Assembly: GCF_024505055.1 (NCBI RefSeq)
Contig: NZ_JANIBL010000036.1
Coordinates: forward strand, 1 to 48,046
Direction: 5' to 3'
Source: Methylomonas rosea
GTDB lineage: Bacteria > Pseudomonadota > Gammaproteobacteria > Methylococcales > Methylomonadaceae
Length of the DNA: 48,046 nucleotides
In this document: positions 24,388 through 33,527 of the stretch, one piece after another
How positions within the stretch are numbered: position 1 is the first letter of the stretch
Layout of the letters: every line of letters begins with the position of its first letter
The notes under the pieces: generated by a model
Told to the model about the DNA's origin: nothing
Seen by the model: the letters and a program-made list of their open reading frames with translations, nothing else
Databases searched by the model: none
Position numbers and translations under genes: made by a program

Positions 24388-26883
24388 ATGGTTGATGAAC
24401 TTGATCAGGTGAGACAATATGACTTAGGGCCAATATGCGTAAATAACTTTGGCGAAAAATATTTTTTCAATCTAAATAGAAACAGCTTCGATAAAGTTAG
24501 TGCCGAAGCGCTGTTTGACGCGAAGTACGGTAAGGATCTGTTTGCTGAAGATGCGCTTAATGTGATTATCGGCACGGATTCCGGGTTGCTGCCAAAATAC
24601 TTGCAAAGCAAGTTTTTACCAAAAGGTACGCGTTACATCTTCATTGAACCGGAAGGTGTATTGCAGGGGTTAAAATACAACCAATTGCTTGATGGATTGG
24701 ATGAGAAGATTCTGTGTATCGGTTTGGAACAATGGCCGGAGGCTATTAAAAATTTCAAAATAAACGATTATCTATATATCAACGCAGTACGATCCTACAA
24801 CGCAATTTGTGCGCAAGACGATTATATAGAGGAGTATGCAGAGTTAAGTTGGTATATCACGGAAGTGCTATCGCAACTGCATTGGCAAATTAGTGTTGAG
24901 CTGGGTAGCGAGGCGTTTATTGCCAGGCAGATTATTAATTTAGCCGATAATGGAAGGCCGGCAAAATTGCTCGAAAAGGCCTTTGCCGACAAGACGGTGT
25001 TACTTTTGGCGGGCGGCCCCTCACTAGACGAGGTTTTGCCATGGCTCAGGTTGCATCGCAACGAGGTTGTGGTTTTTGCTGTTTCCAGAATTTCTCGCCA
25101 GTTATTACAGGCCAATATCGAGCCGGATTTTGTGTTTTCAGTGGATCCGACTGAGCTGAGCTTCGATATCAGCAAAGAAATGCTCGAGTTCAGCAGCAAG
25201 CCGATTTTTGTATATTCCTACCACACTGTCCCGACTTTAGTGAATCAATGGCATGGCCTTGGGCTTTATCTTGGTCCGCGACTGCCGTGGCCCTCGCCAC
25301 TAAACGTAGCGAATATTGGCAGTGCGGGGCCGACCGTAACCAATACGGCGTTAAATGTGGCGTATCATTTTGGATTCAAGAGAATTGTGCTCGCCGGCGT
25401 AGACTTATGCTTTACCAAGGAAGGCTTTACTCACGCCACCGGTAGCGACGAACAACTGGCCGGGCCACGCTTTAATCTGACATCGTTGCAAGTAGAGACA
25501 AATGCCGGTTTTATGGCGCCTACTAGTTGCGACTTCGCTCAAGCCATTCTCTCGCTGAGTTTCCAGGCGAAACAGTTGTCGGACATGGGATGTCGGATTT
25601 TTAATATTTCCGGCGCTTCTGCCAAAGTCGACAATATCGAGTATTTGCCCATATCCGAAATAGAGTTTGGGGATGGTGCCATTGATGTGGCAGAAATCGT
25701 AGCCGAGCGGGTGAGTGAATCCTCTGAACATAAAAAATATCATAGACAAATTCTTGACGAGTTAGGACGCGCCCAATTTCAGATCAAAGGAATTGCCCGC
25801 CTGGCGGAAAATGCGCGCCGTGTAAACGATGAGATGTATAGTGCTGATGGAATCATTGAAAACTACAAGGATAAGAAAAGACTCGATCAGATCGAGAAGA
25901 AGTTTAAACGTGAACATAGGCATTACAGCAAACTGGTAAAGAGCTTTGGTATCAGAAGTTTTATCAAGTTGACTAAGGCATTTACCGATGAAGAATGGAG
26001 TGCTGAAGAAGCTAAGCAACTAGGCAATGTTTTCTACGACGCCTACCGGGAAGGCGCAACAAAGTTGATGTGTTTGTTGGATGACGCTGTCGAAAGAGTC
26101 CAAGCCAGACAACAGGAATATGCGGATGTGCCGAATTTTGGTTTGGTAATGGAGCAATATCGAAAGGACAGAAGTTTTGGGCGTGTAAGATTGTGGAAGG
26201 CTATTGCCGCTGAGGTACCGGCAGATGTTCAGGCTCAATTTGCCGAGTTTGAAAAACGCTTCGTAGAGATTGTTCATGATAAAAATACGCGGCATTTTGC
26301 CAGGGCCAAAAGTCAGGGGAATCTTTCAAGTCTGAAGCAACGGGCGGGCTTGCTATTCAAGCATAAAAAAATCGAAGAATTGAGTGATTTGCTGATCAGT
26401 TTGAACAAGTACCAGGATCAAAAGGCGGTAGAGCCGTACCGGTATTTGATTACCGGATACTTGGCCGAATTGCAGCGTTCGCCGGCTCTGGCTCTGGATG
26501 CGTATCGACAAATTGTTGACGATGGTGGTGTGTTGGTCGAGCAGGCCCTGATAAGAATTGCGGATATTGGTATCGACAGCGATAACGTTCATACCGCCAA
26601 TCTAGCGTTACAGTGTTTGTCGCAATTGAATCCCTTTTATTTGCCTTTGTATGCGGAAATGCAGCGGCTACATGGTGATGTTATGGTCGCAATCGATGCT
26701 TACAATAATTACATAAGTCAATTCCCTCAAGATACTCTGGTGCAAATCAAGTTGGCTAATTTGTACACGGAGCAAGGGATCTACGATGCGGCTGGCATGA
26801 TGCTGGATTATATTTTGGCTCAAAAACCTGGTCTTGAAGTCGCTGTGACCATGAAGGCTGCGTTGGTTTCCGCCGGATTTTAG
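24388..26883 (+). CDS. Motility accessory factor (Maf/DUF115) flagellin glycosyltransferase
   Basis: This 831-residue protein contains the DUF115 (MptE-like, sialyltransferase-like) core: LLLAGGPSLDEVLPWLRL at about 205-222, then PDFVFSVDPTELSFD, NIGSAGPTVTNTAL and LAGVDLCFTKEGFTHATG to about 355. A helical region and TPR-like helices fill the C-terminal 200 residues (LALDAYRQIVDDGG, VAIDAYNNYISQFP). Maf proteins in Campylobacter, Aeromonas and others transfer pseudaminic or legionaminic acid from CMP to Ser/Thr of flagellin in the cytoplasm. Its position after flagellin 2, with a CMP-legionaminic operon upstream, makes it the likely flagellin O-glycosyltransferase. AAGAAG precedes ATG at 24388. 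Confidence 0.88.
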   Translation: MVDELDQVRQYDLGPICVNNFGEKYFFNLNRNSFDKVSAEALFDAKYGKDLFAEDALNVIIGTDSGLLPKYLQSKFLPKGTRYIFIEPEGVLQGLKYNQLLDGLDEKILCIGLEQWPEAIKNFKINDYLYINAVRSYNAICAQDDYIEEYAELSWYITEVLSQLHWQISVELGSEAFIARQIINLADNGRPAKLLEKAFADKTVLLLAGGPSLDEVLPWLRLHRNEVVVFAVSRISRQLLQANIEPDFVFSVDPTELSFDISKEMLEFSSKPIFVYSYHTVPTLVNQWHGLGLYLGPRLPWPSPLNVANIGSAGPTVTNTALNVAYHFGFKRIVLAGVDLCFTKEGFTHATGSDEQLAGPRFNLTSLQVETNAGFMAPTSCDFAQAILSLSFQAKQLSDMGCRIFNISGASAKVDNIEYLPISEIEFGDGAIDVAEIVAERVSESSEHKKYHRQILDELGRAQFQIKGIARLAENARRVNDEMYSADGIIENYKDKKRLDQIEKKFKREHRHYSKLVKSFGIRSFIKLTKAFTDEEWSAEEAKQLGNVFYDAYREGATKLMCLLDDAVERVQARQQEYADVPNFGLVMEQYRKDRSFGRVRLWKAIAAEVPADVQAQFAEFEKRFVEIVHDKNTRHFARAKSQGNLSSLKQRAGLLFKHKKIEELSDLLISLNKYQDQKAVEPYRYLITGYLAELQRSPALALDAYRQIVDDGGVLVEQALIRIADIGIDSDNVHTANLALQCLSQLNPFYLPLYAEMQRLHGDVMVAIDAYNNYISQFPQDTLVQIKLANLYTEQGIYDAAGMMLDYILAQKPGLEVAVTMKAALVSAGF

Positions 26884-26925
26884 CTGCGGATATTGTGTCT
26901 GTTAGTCTTGGGCTGTTTTAAATGC

Positions 26926-27723
26926 TCAAACTTTTTTCAATATCAATTCCAAAACCATTTTGCTGCCGAAATAGGCCAGCAGTAATGAAGTAAAGCCAAT
27001 GAGTGTCCACTGAATTGCGCTTTGTCCGCGCCAGCCGTAGCGAATCCTGCCGAACAGTAGTGCGGAAAAAATTATCCAGGCCAGGATTGATAGTACGGTT
27101 TTATGAACCAAATGCTGTGCAAATAAATCCTCAACAAAAAAGAAGCCGGTGACCAAGGATGCGGTCAAAAACAGTAATCCCGTGGCAATCATTTGAAACA
27201 ACAGCGATTCCATGGCCTGCAAGGGCGGTAAAGCCAACATAAAGCGTTTGGGGTGGTGATGGCGCAATTGTTGATCCTGAACGGCCAATAAAATGGCTTG
27301 TAAGGCAGCGATATTTAACAGGCTGAATGCCAATATCGATGTCAAGATGTGTGTGCTCATCTGCCAATTATGATTGATCAGCAGGTGCGGTGTTGCCGGA
27401 TAACTCATATCTAAAGCCAGCATCGCTGCCGCCACTGGGAAAATCAATACGCCAAGTTTTGCTACCGGTTTGTCCAGTGAGGCAATTAACAGTAGAAGGC
27501 AAATAACCAAACCTGCCAGCGACGCCGTGCTGAAAAAGCTGAAGTTGAATCCTTCATGGTTTTGCACGTTCAATACTGTATAGGCGCTATGCATGCCTGC
27601 GCCAAGCCAAGCCAGTTGCATGGATATCCGGTGCTGTTTGGCACCAAAGATTTCTTTAACGATTAATGTTGCGGCAATCGCATAGCTTAATATCGAAAAT
27701 AGGCCGACGGGTATGGTGTACAT
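26926..27723 (-). CDS. ypjD: YpjD/CcsA-like inner-membrane protein
   Basis: This 265-residue protein has about eight hydrophobic segments (for example ILSYAIAATLIVKEIFG, LAGLVICLLLLIASL, LLNIAALQAILLAVQ, ALLFGRIRYGW) and resembles the cytochrome c assembly (CcsA/HemX) fold. E. coli YpjD is of similar size and lies beside ffh in the same divergent arrangement, so orthology is likely. A role in haem handling is suggested by the fold only. It is transcribed away from ffh across a gap of about 125 bp. Confidence 0.85.
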   Translation of the reverse strand: MYTIPVGLFSILSYAIAATLIVKEIFGAKQHRISMQLAWLGAGMHSAYTVLNVQNHEGFNFSFFSTASLAGLVICLLLLIASLDKPVAKLGVLIFPVAAAMLALDMSYPATPHLLINHNWQMSTHILTSILAFSLLNIAALQAILLAVQDQQLRHHHPKRFMLALPPLQAMESLLFQMIATGLLFLTASLVTGFFFVEDLFAQHLVHKTVLSILAWIIFSALLFGRIRYGWRGQSAIQWTLIGFTSLLLAYFGSKMVLELILKKV

Positions 27724-27849
27724 GGCGATGGCAGGGGAATAATCAAAAGGTGTTGCGGTACGGTTATGTTAAACTAAGCAGACCAATTGTTGTAATCCGT
27801 TTGTGTTGGCAAACATCCGCCGGAACCCTAGAAAAATAAACACGCAGCT

Positions 27850-29205
27850 ATGTTTGATAATTTATCCGATCGCCTCAGTGGCACGCTAAAAAAAATTAAA
27901 GGCCAAGGTCGTCTGACCGAGAGCAATATCCAGGAAACCATGCGCGAAGTGCGAATGGCTTTGCTGGAGGCCGATGTTGCTTTGCCGGTGGTGACCGATT
28001 TTATCGATCAGGTTACTCAGCGCTCCTTAGGGCAGGAAGTGCAAACCAGTTTGACGCCCGGGCAGGCATTGATCAAGGTGGTGCAGTCGGAATTGGTCAA
28101 GGTGATGGGCTCTGCTAACGAAGAGCTGAATCTACGTACCAATCCGCCGGCAATCGTATTGATGGCTGGCCTGCAAGGTGCGGGTAAAACGACTACGGTG
28201 GCAAAATTAGGCCGCCATCTAAAAGAAAAGAAAAAGAAAAAAGTTGGGGTGGTTAGTGTTGACGTTTATCGTCCTGCGGCGATTAAGCAATTGGAGACAT
28301 TGGCCGCCGATGTTGGCTTAAAGTTTTTCGAAAGCGATGCCAGCGAAAATCCGGTCGACATTGTTAACAGAGCTATAGATGCGGCAAAGCGCCAATTTTT
28401 AGATGTGGTAATCGTCGATACCGCCGGTCGTTTGCATGTCGATGACGAGATGATGGATGAAATCAAGGCTTTGCATGCCGCGATCAAGCCGATTGAGACT
28501 TTGTTCGTGGTGGATAGCATGACGGGCCAGGATGCCGCGAATACCGCTAAGGCTTTTCATGACGCCCTGCCATTGACCGGCGTGATACTGACCAAGGCTG
28601 ATGGCGATGCGCGCGGGGGTGCGGCACTGTCCATCAGGCATATTACCGGTAAACCGATCAAATTTATCGGTGTCGGCGAAAAAACCGACGCTTTGGAGCC
28701 TTTCTATCCTGATCGGTTGGCTTCACGTATTCTCGGTATGGGCGATATGTTGTCGCTGATCGAGAATATCGAGCAAAATGTCGACAAGAAAAAGGCCGAG
28801 CAATTAGCCAAAAAGCTGCAAAAAGGTAAGAGCTTCGATTTGAACGACCTGAAGGAGCAACTCGAACAAATGCAGAATATGGGCGGGCTTGGCGCGATGA
28901 TGGATAAGCTGCCGGGTATGGGCGGCGTGCCAAAAGATATTAAGGATAAAGTCAACGACAAGGATCTTGCGCATCAGATTGCCGTGATTAACTCAATGAC
29001 CAAACAAGAGCGGCGTTTTCCCGATCTGATTAAAGGCGGTCGGAAGCAACGTATCGCCGATGGTTGCGGTTTGGACTTGCAGGCTGTAAATCGTGTGTTG
29101 AAGCAGCATCAAATGATGGAAAAGATGATGAAAAAATTCAGCAAGGGTAATATTGCAAACATGATGCGCGGCTTGAAGAGCAATATGCGCGGCATGAGAA
29201 TGTGA
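27850..29205 (+). CDS. ffh: Signal recognition particle protein Ffh
   Basis: This GTPase binds signal sequences of nascent inner-membrane proteins with 4.5S RNA and docks to FtsY. The N domain (MFDNLSDRLSGTLKKIKGQG) leads into the G domain, with the P-loop GLQGAGKTTT starting at 108, DTAGRLHVDDEMM, and TKADGDARGG. The methionine-rich M domain begins near 300 (MQNMGGLGAMMDKLPGMGG, then the C-terminal MMRGLKSNMRGMRM). At 451 residues it is the normal length. It heads the block ffh-rpsP-rimM-trmD-rplS. Confidence 0.98.
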   Translation: MFDNLSDRLSGTLKKIKGQGRLTESNIQETMREVRMALLEADVALPVVTDFIDQVTQRSLGQEVQTSLTPGQALIKVVQSELVKVMGSANEELNLRTNPPAIVLMAGLQGAGKTTTVAKLGRHLKEKKKKKVGVVSVDVYRPAAIKQLETLAADVGLKFFESDASENPVDIVNRAIDAAKRQFLDVVIVDTAGRLHVDDEMMDEIKALHAAIKPIETLFVVDSMTGQDAANTAKAFHDALPLTGVILTKADGDARGGAALSIRHITGKPIKFIGVGEKTDALEPFYPDRLASRILGMGDMLSLIENIEQNVDKKKAEQLAKKLQKGKSFDLNDLKEQLEQMQNMGGLGAMMDKLPGMGGVPKDIKDKVNDKDLAHQIAVINSMTKQERRFPDLIKGGRKQRIADGCGLDLQAVNRVLKQHQMMEKMMKKFSKGNIANMMRGLKSNMRGMRM

Positions 29206-29221
29206 TTGTCGTAATTTGTCC

Positions 29222-29249
29222 TTCACTTATTGTAAAAATCGCGTAGAAT
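29222..29249 (+). promoter_or_regulatory. Possible sigma-70 promoter of the rpsP operon
   Basis: In the 88-bp gap between ffh and rpsP, TTCACT (29222-29227), a 16-bp spacer and TAGAAT (29244-29249) form a plausible -35/-10 pair about 45 bp before rpsP. The -10 is good, the -35 modest. Confidence 0.35.
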
Positions 29250-29293
29250 AGTTTGATTAAGTTTTTTGATTCAATGTTATTTAAGGTATCCAA

Positions 29294-29545
29294 ATGGTAA
29301 GCATTCGTTTGTCCAGAGGCGGCGCTAAGAATCGTCCTTTCTATCATGTTGTTGTTACCGACAGCAGAAGCAGTCGCGATGGTCGTTACATTGAGCGCGT
29401 AGGTTTCTTCAATCCTTTAGCCCGCGGTGGTGAGCAAAGATTGGTATTGGATAGCGAACGCGTCCAATACTGGAAATCCAATGGCGCGCAACCTACTGAT
29501 CGCGTCGCTAGATTGATCAAAGACGCCGATAAAGCAGTCGCTTAA
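29294..29545 (+). CDS. rpsP: 30S ribosomal protein S16
   Basis: This is an 83-residue ribosomal protein of the small subunit, with the conserved start [20 protein letters not shown], then [19 protein letters not shown] and a C-terminal ALV-like tail ([14 protein letters not shown]). It heads the rpsP-rimM-trmD-rplS operon. AAGG at 29282-29285 is a plausible ribosome-binding site. Confidence 0.98.
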   Translation: MVSIRLSRGGAKNRPFYHVVVTDSRSSRDGRYIERVGFFNPLARGGEQRLVLDSERVQYWKSNGAQPTDRVARLIKDADKAVA

Positions 29546-29571
29546 TTTTAGTTTTGCCAGCAGGGGAATTT

Positions 29572-30063
29572 TTGAACGTCGGTCAAGTGTCCGGCGTTTT
29601 TGGTGTAAAAGGATGGGTAAAAGTCTACTCTTTCACCGACCCCCGCGAAAACATATTGCAGTATTCGCCGTGGATTCTCCAGAAGAATGGCCAAATCCAA
29701 GAAGTTAAATTGCTTGGTGGTAGGCGGCAAGGCAGCTTAGTTGTCGCAGAGTTGCAAGGCATTAGCGATAGAGACCTTGCCGCTGAGTTGATGGGGGCGG
29801 ATATTCTGATACGCAAGCAACAACTCCCCAAAGCCGGGGATGGCGAATATTATTGGGCCGATCTGATAGGGCTGGAAGTACGCAATCAAGAAGGTTACAA
29901 ATTAGGCAAGGTTGACTATCTGCTAGAGACCGGCGCTAATGACGTGTTGGTGGTGGTAGATGGCGACGTAGAGCGCCTGATTCCTTTCTTGCAGCAGAGT
30001 ACTATTTTAAAAATCGATCTTGACGATGGCCTGATTATCGCCGATTGGGATCCCGACTTTTAA
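29572..30063 (+). CDS. rimM: 16S rRNA processing protein RimM
   Basis: This ribosome maturation factor binds S19 and helps mature the 30S head. The N-terminal domain has [16 protein letters not shown] and [11 protein letters not shown]. The C-terminal PRC-barrel has [20 protein letters not shown] and the typical end [19 protein letters not shown] chose TTG at 29572 (163 residues) because AGGGGAA lies 5-7 bp before it and the conserved sequence starts straight after. An upstream TTG at 29554 would put this ribosome-binding site inside the gene. The 3' end lies 8 bp before trmD. Confidence 0.95.
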   Translation: MNVGQVSGVFGVKGWVKVYSFTDPRENILQYSPWILQKNGQIQEVKLLGGRRQGSLVVAELQGISDRDLAAELMGADILIRKQQLPKAGDGEYYWADLIGLEVRNQEGYKLGKVDYLLETGANDVLVVVDGDVERLIPFLQQSTILKIDLDDGLIIADWDPDF

Positions 30064-30071
30064 CTCAAGGC

Positions 30072-30812
30072 ATGCGTTTCGATGTTATCAGTCTCTTTCC
30101 TGATATGGTATCGGATGCCGCTGGTTACGGGGTAACTGGTAGAGCAATCGAGCGAGGCTTGGTTGATTTGTCTGTTTGGAATCCTCGTGATTACACGCAC
30201 GATAAACACCGGACGGTCGATGATAGACCTTATGGCGGCGGGCCGGGCATGGTGATGAAATGTCAACCTTTGCTCGACGCGGTAGATGCAGCCAAACAGC
30301 ATAATGTCTTGGCTAACAGCAAAGTGATTTGCCTGAGTCCACAGGGGCGTTTGCTTAGTCAGGAGTTGTTGTTGGATGCGAGTTGCTATGATCAATTGAT
30401 CCTCGTGTCCGGTCGCTATGAAGGTATAGACGAGCGTTTTATCCAGCATGCTTGTGACGAAGAATGGTCGCTGGGGGATTACGTAATCAGTGGTGGCGAG
30501 CTGGCAGCCTTGATAGTAATCGATGCGGTTACCAGGTTAATTCCTGGCGTACTTGGCGACGAAGAATCTGCTAAACAAGATTCGCATTTTGATGGGTTGT
30601 TGGATTGTCCGCATTATACGCGGCCCGAGCATAGCGATATTGGCGACGTCCCGGATGTACTACTCGGCGGAAATCATGCCGACATCAAGCGATGGCGTAT
30701 GAAACAGGCGTTGGGACGGACTTGGTCGAGGCGCCCGGATATGCTTGGAAAAGTAACATTAAGCGCAGAGCAGGATGCTTTGTTGAAAGAATTTAGAACT
30801 GAAGTTGTTTAA
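30072..30812 (+). CDS. trmD: tRNA (guanine-N1)-methyltransferase TrmD
   Basis: This SPOUT-class enzyme methylates G37 of tRNAs, preventing frameshifts. [13 protein letters not shown] opens the protein. [29 protein letters not shown] and the trefoil-knot sequence [15 protein letters not shown] are all present. C-terminal [19 protein letters not shown] is typical. From ATG at 30072 it has 246 residues. An upstream in-frame codon at 30045 would overlap rimM and lacks support. Confidence 0.97.
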   Translation: MRFDVISLFPDMVSDAAGYGVTGRAIERGLVDLSVWNPRDYTHDKHRTVDDRPYGGGPGMVMKCQPLLDAVDAAKQHNVLANSKVICLSPQGRLLSQELLLDASCYDQLILVSGRYEGIDERFIQHACDEEWSLGDYVISGGELAALIVIDAVTRLIPGVLGDEESAKQDSHFDGLLDCPHYTRPEHSDIGDVPDVLLGGNHADIKRWRMKQALGRTWSRRPDMLGKVTLSAEQDALLKEFRTEVV

Positions 30813-30824
30813 TAGGGTGTGGTT

Positions 30825-31172
30825 ATGAGTAAAATTATTGAAGAATTGGAAGCTGAACAGCTGAAAAAAGATGTACCGGAATTCGGACCTGGCGATACTG
30901 TCGTGGTGCAAGTTAGAGTAACTGAAGGCACACGGGAAAGGTTACAGGCTTTTGAAGGCATCGTGATTGCTAAACGTAATCGCGGTTTGAATTCAGCATT
31001 TACCGTCAGAAAAATTTCGCATGGCGTGGGTGTTGAGCGTGTTTTCCAAACCCACAGTCCATCGGTTGGCAGTATCGAAGTAAAACGTCGCGGTGACGTT
31101 CGTCGCGCTAAACTTTATTATCTGCGCGATTTGGCCGGTAAAGCCGCACGTATCAAAGAAAAACTTTCTTAA
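30825..31172 (+). CDS. rplS: 50S ribosomal protein L19
   Basis: This 115-residue large-subunit protein at the subunit interface has the conserved segments [51 protein letters not shown] and [19 protein letters not shown] at 30825 follows AGGG at 30814-30817; the in-frame GTG at 30819 is less likely. It is the last gene of the operon, followed by a strong terminator. Confidence 0.98.
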   Translation: MSKIIEELEAEQLKKDVPEFGPGDTVVVQVRVTEGTRERLQAFEGIVIAKRNRGLNSAFTVRKISHGVGVERVFQTHSPSVGSIEVKRRGDVRRAKLYYLRDLAGKAARIKEKLS

Positions 31173-31216
31173 TACGCTGCAATCTGGTTCGTTTATAGCG
31201 AATCAGTTAATTAGAA

Positions 31217-31246
31217 AAGGCGGCCTGCTTAGCTGCCTTTTTTTTT
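31217..31246 (+). terminator. Rho-independent terminator after rplS
   Basis: AAGGCGGC (31217-31224) pairs with GCTGCCTT (31232-31239), one G-T pair included, with a 7-nt loop. A run of T follows to 31246. Confidence 0.9.
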
Positions 31247-31267
31247 GCCGACAGCAAGAGAGAAGTG

Positions 31268-31774
31268 ATGCCTTTACATATCGTTTGGCAAACTGTTGCA
31301 GATGGCGCCGAGTCCCTGCTCGCCGTGCCACTACTCGATGCGGAATTGAGATTAACCATGGTTGGTGAAATCATTACGGATGCCTCTTGGCATGTTGGGG
31401 GGGAGTTAACCAAGGCTTTGCCATCGCAGGCTGCCCGCCTACAAAGTTATCTGTTAAACCCGATACAAACTGAACTGCATGTCAACTTGCTAAGCCAGGG
31501 TAGCGCACACGGCAATGCCGTTTGGAGAGCGCTATTGGCTATTCCCGTCGGGCAAGTAGAAACATACTCGGGATTGGCTGAGAAGTTGGGCTCAGGACCT
31601 AGGGCCGTAGCGGGAGCTTGCCGCAATAACCCTTATGCGGGAATTATCCCCTGTCACCGTGTGGTGGCAAAGCATGGCATCGGCGGTTTTATGGGGCAGG
31701 CTGACGGCGAGTTTGTCGCGCTTAAGCATCGTTTACTTGAATACGAGCGTGGCTTGGCGTTGGCCGGCGAATGA
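31268..31774 (+). CDS. ogt: Methylated-DNA--protein-cysteine methyltransferase
   Basis: This suicide repair protein takes the alkyl group from O6-alkylguanine onto its own cysteine. The active site PCHRVV is present, with Cys129 counted from ATG 31268. The helix-turn-helix part has GQVETYSGLAEKLGSG and the arginine-finger region has RAVAGACRNNP. GIGGFMG after the active site is also conserved. At 168 residues it fits Ogt rather than the bifunctional Ada. The adjacent in-frame GTG at 31265 is an alternative start. Its stop overlaps xerD by 4 bp (ATGA). Confidence 0.94.
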   Translation: MPLHIVWQTVADGAESLLAVPLLDAELRLTMVGEIITDASWHVGGELTKALPSQAARLQSYLLNPIQTELHVNLLSQGSAHGNAVWRALLAIPVGQVETYSGLAEKLGSGPRAVAGACRNNPYAGIIPCHRVVAKHGIGGFMGQADGEFVALKHRLLEYERGLALAGE

Positions 31775-32655
31775 ATTCGACGCAGACCATAGAGTCTTTC
31801 TTAAACACGTTGTGGCTGGAATTTGGATTAAGCGACAATACGCTATCGGCTTATGGCAGCGATCTCAAATTGTTTGCGAAGTGGCTGAAGGATAAGGATA
31901 TAACGGCAGTTGACGAAATCACGATCAAGAGCTTTTTGGCTAACCGACAGCAACAAGGCATAACCAGCCGTTCGTCGGCCAGAATCGTGTCCTGTTTGCG
32001 GCGCTTTTACGGTTATCTGCTGCGCGAGGGTAAAATCACTATCGATCCTACCCAATTGATAGATGCGCCGCAGCTTGGTCGCACGTTGCCGGATTCATTG
32101 TCGGAAACCGACGTCGAATTATTGTTAAACGCTCCGGAAATTACCGATAAGTTGGGTTTCAGGGATAGAACCATGCTCGAAATGCTTTACGCCACCGGGC
32201 TGCGGGTTTCAGAATTAGTCGAACTTAAGTTCGGTCAAATCAATTTCCGGCAAGGTTGCGTGCGTATCGTCGGCAAAGGCGACAAAGAACGTCTGGTGCC
32301 GGTTGGCGAAGATGCGATGGATTGGACCGATCGTTATCTGAATACTGCCAGGCAGGCAATTCTGGGAAATAGACAAAGCGACTATCTGTTTGTTACCAGC
32401 CGGGGCACATCTATGACCAGACAGGCTTTTTGGCATATTATCAAGCGCTATGCCGCGCTGGCCGGTATCGACAAACATCTGTCGCCGCATACACTGCGCC
32501 ATGCGTTCGCCACGCATTTGTTGAATCATGGTGCTGATCTTCGAGTCGTACAGCTATTGCTTGGTCATTCGGATTTATCCACTACCCAAATTTATACGCA
32601 TATTGCCCAACAGCGTTTGAAAACGTTACATACCCAACATCATCCAAGAGGCTAA
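31771..32655 (+). CDS. xerD: Tyrosine recombinase XerD
   Basis: This is a site-specific recombinase that, with XerC, resolves chromosome dimers at dif. The SAM-like N-terminal DNA-binding domain covers about 1-95. The catalytic set is complete: Arg145 (ATGLRVSEL), Lys169 (GKGDKERLV), His240 and Arg243 (HTLRHAFATH), His266 (LLGHSDLST) and Tyr275 (QIYTHI). At 294 residues it has normal XerD length. It is coupled to ogt by an ATGA overlap and lies 2 bp before the lpxA-like gene. Position and length favour XerD over a phage integrase. Confidence 0.93.
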   Translation: MNSTQTIESFLNTLWLEFGLSDNTLSAYGSDLKLFAKWLKDKDITAVDEITIKSFLANRQQQGITSRSSARIVSCLRRFYGYLLREGKITIDPTQLIDAPQLGRTLPDSLSETDVELLLNAPEITDKLGFRDRTMLEMLYATGLRVSELVELKFGQINFRQGCVRIVGKGDKERLVPVGEDAMDWTDRYLNTARQAILGNRQSDYLFVTSRGTSMTRQAFWHIIKRYAALAGIDKHLSPHTLRHAFATHLLNHGADLRVVQLLLGHSDLSTTQIYTHIAQQRLKTLHTQHHPRG

Positions 32656-32657
32656 CC

Positions 32658-33431
32658 ATGACTGCATCGATTCATCCAACTGCTTTTATCGAAACCGGCG
32701 CCAGGCTTGGAGAAAATGTCAGCGTTGGGCCGTTTGCGGTGATAGAGGCGGGGGCTGTGATTGGCGCGAATAGCCAAATAGGCGCCCATGCCGTAGTGCA
32801 TGCGCATGTCAAAATGGGCGACGGTAATGTCTTACATCCGCACGCTGTACTGGGTGGTTTGCCGCAGGACCTGGGGTTTGATGCGCAAACCGAGTCGTGG
32901 CTGGAGGTTGGCGACAATAACGTGTTTCGAGAAGGATTTACCGCGCATAGGGCTACTGTAGCAGGCAGCGCTACCCGGATCGGGTCAGGTTGCTATTTCA
33001 TGAATAACAGCCACGTCGCCCATGATTGCTCGGTGGGCGACAAAACTATTTTTGCCAATAATGTGGCGATTGGCGGCCATGTAGAGGTTGGCCATAACGT
33101 GTTTATGGGCGGCGCGGTAGTCGTACATCAATTTTGCCGGATCGGCGCTTACGCCATCGTGCAAGGCACAACAGGGATTAACATGGACGTGATCCCGTTT
33201 ATGCTGATAGGTGGGCGGCCCGCGAAACATTATCGGCTCAACATCGTAGGGTTAAGACGAGCCGGTATAGTGGGCGAGAATTACAAAGTACTCTCCGCAG
33301 CGTTCAGATTGTTGAAAAATAAAAAAAGCCTTGAAGAATTGCAATCTACCGAAGAGCTGCAATACTTACGGCGTTGGCTGGCAGTCGATTCTAAACGTGG
33401 ATTACACGGATTTATCGATGTTACCAACTGA
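32658..33431 (+). CDS. lpxA: LpxA-like acyl-[ACP]--UDP-N-acetylglucosamine O-acyltransferase
   Basis: This 257-residue left-handed beta-helix enzyme is of the type that starts lipid A synthesis by 3-O-acylating UDP-GlcNAc. Hexapeptide repeats run from about residue 1 to 185, starting IHPTAFIETGARLGENVSVG. The catalytic His is in NNSHVAHDCSVGD. VVHQFCRIGAYAIV and a helical C-terminal domain (RLNIVGLRRAGI) follow the LpxA plan. The usual neighbours lpxD, fabZ and lpxB are absent; xerD is upstream. It may be the main LpxA relocated or a second paralogue with another substrate. Confidence 0.8.
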   Translation: MTASIHPTAFIETGARLGENVSVGPFAVIEAGAVIGANSQIGAHAVVHAHVKMGDGNVLHPHAVLGGLPQDLGFDAQTESWLEVGDNNVFREGFTAHRATVAGSATRIGSGCYFMNNSHVAHDCSVGDKTIFANNVAIGGHVEVGHNVFMGGAVVVHQFCRIGAYAIVQGTTGINMDVIPFMLIGGRPAKHYRLNIVGLRRAGIVGENYKVLSAAFRLLKNKKSLEELQSTEELQYLRRWLAVDSKRGLHGFIDVTN

Positions 33432-33527
33432 ATTTAATAGTCAGGGGCAAATGCCGTAGGAATTAAACAAATTAGTTCCGGCGGCCAAAGTTGCAAGCCA
33501 GTCAGCTAACAGACAGCAAGATTTATC

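Noticed and set aside
31771..32655. Phage or integron integrase
   Set aside because: Length, motif spacing and housekeeping neighbours fit XerD; no attachment site, phage gene or cassette is present.
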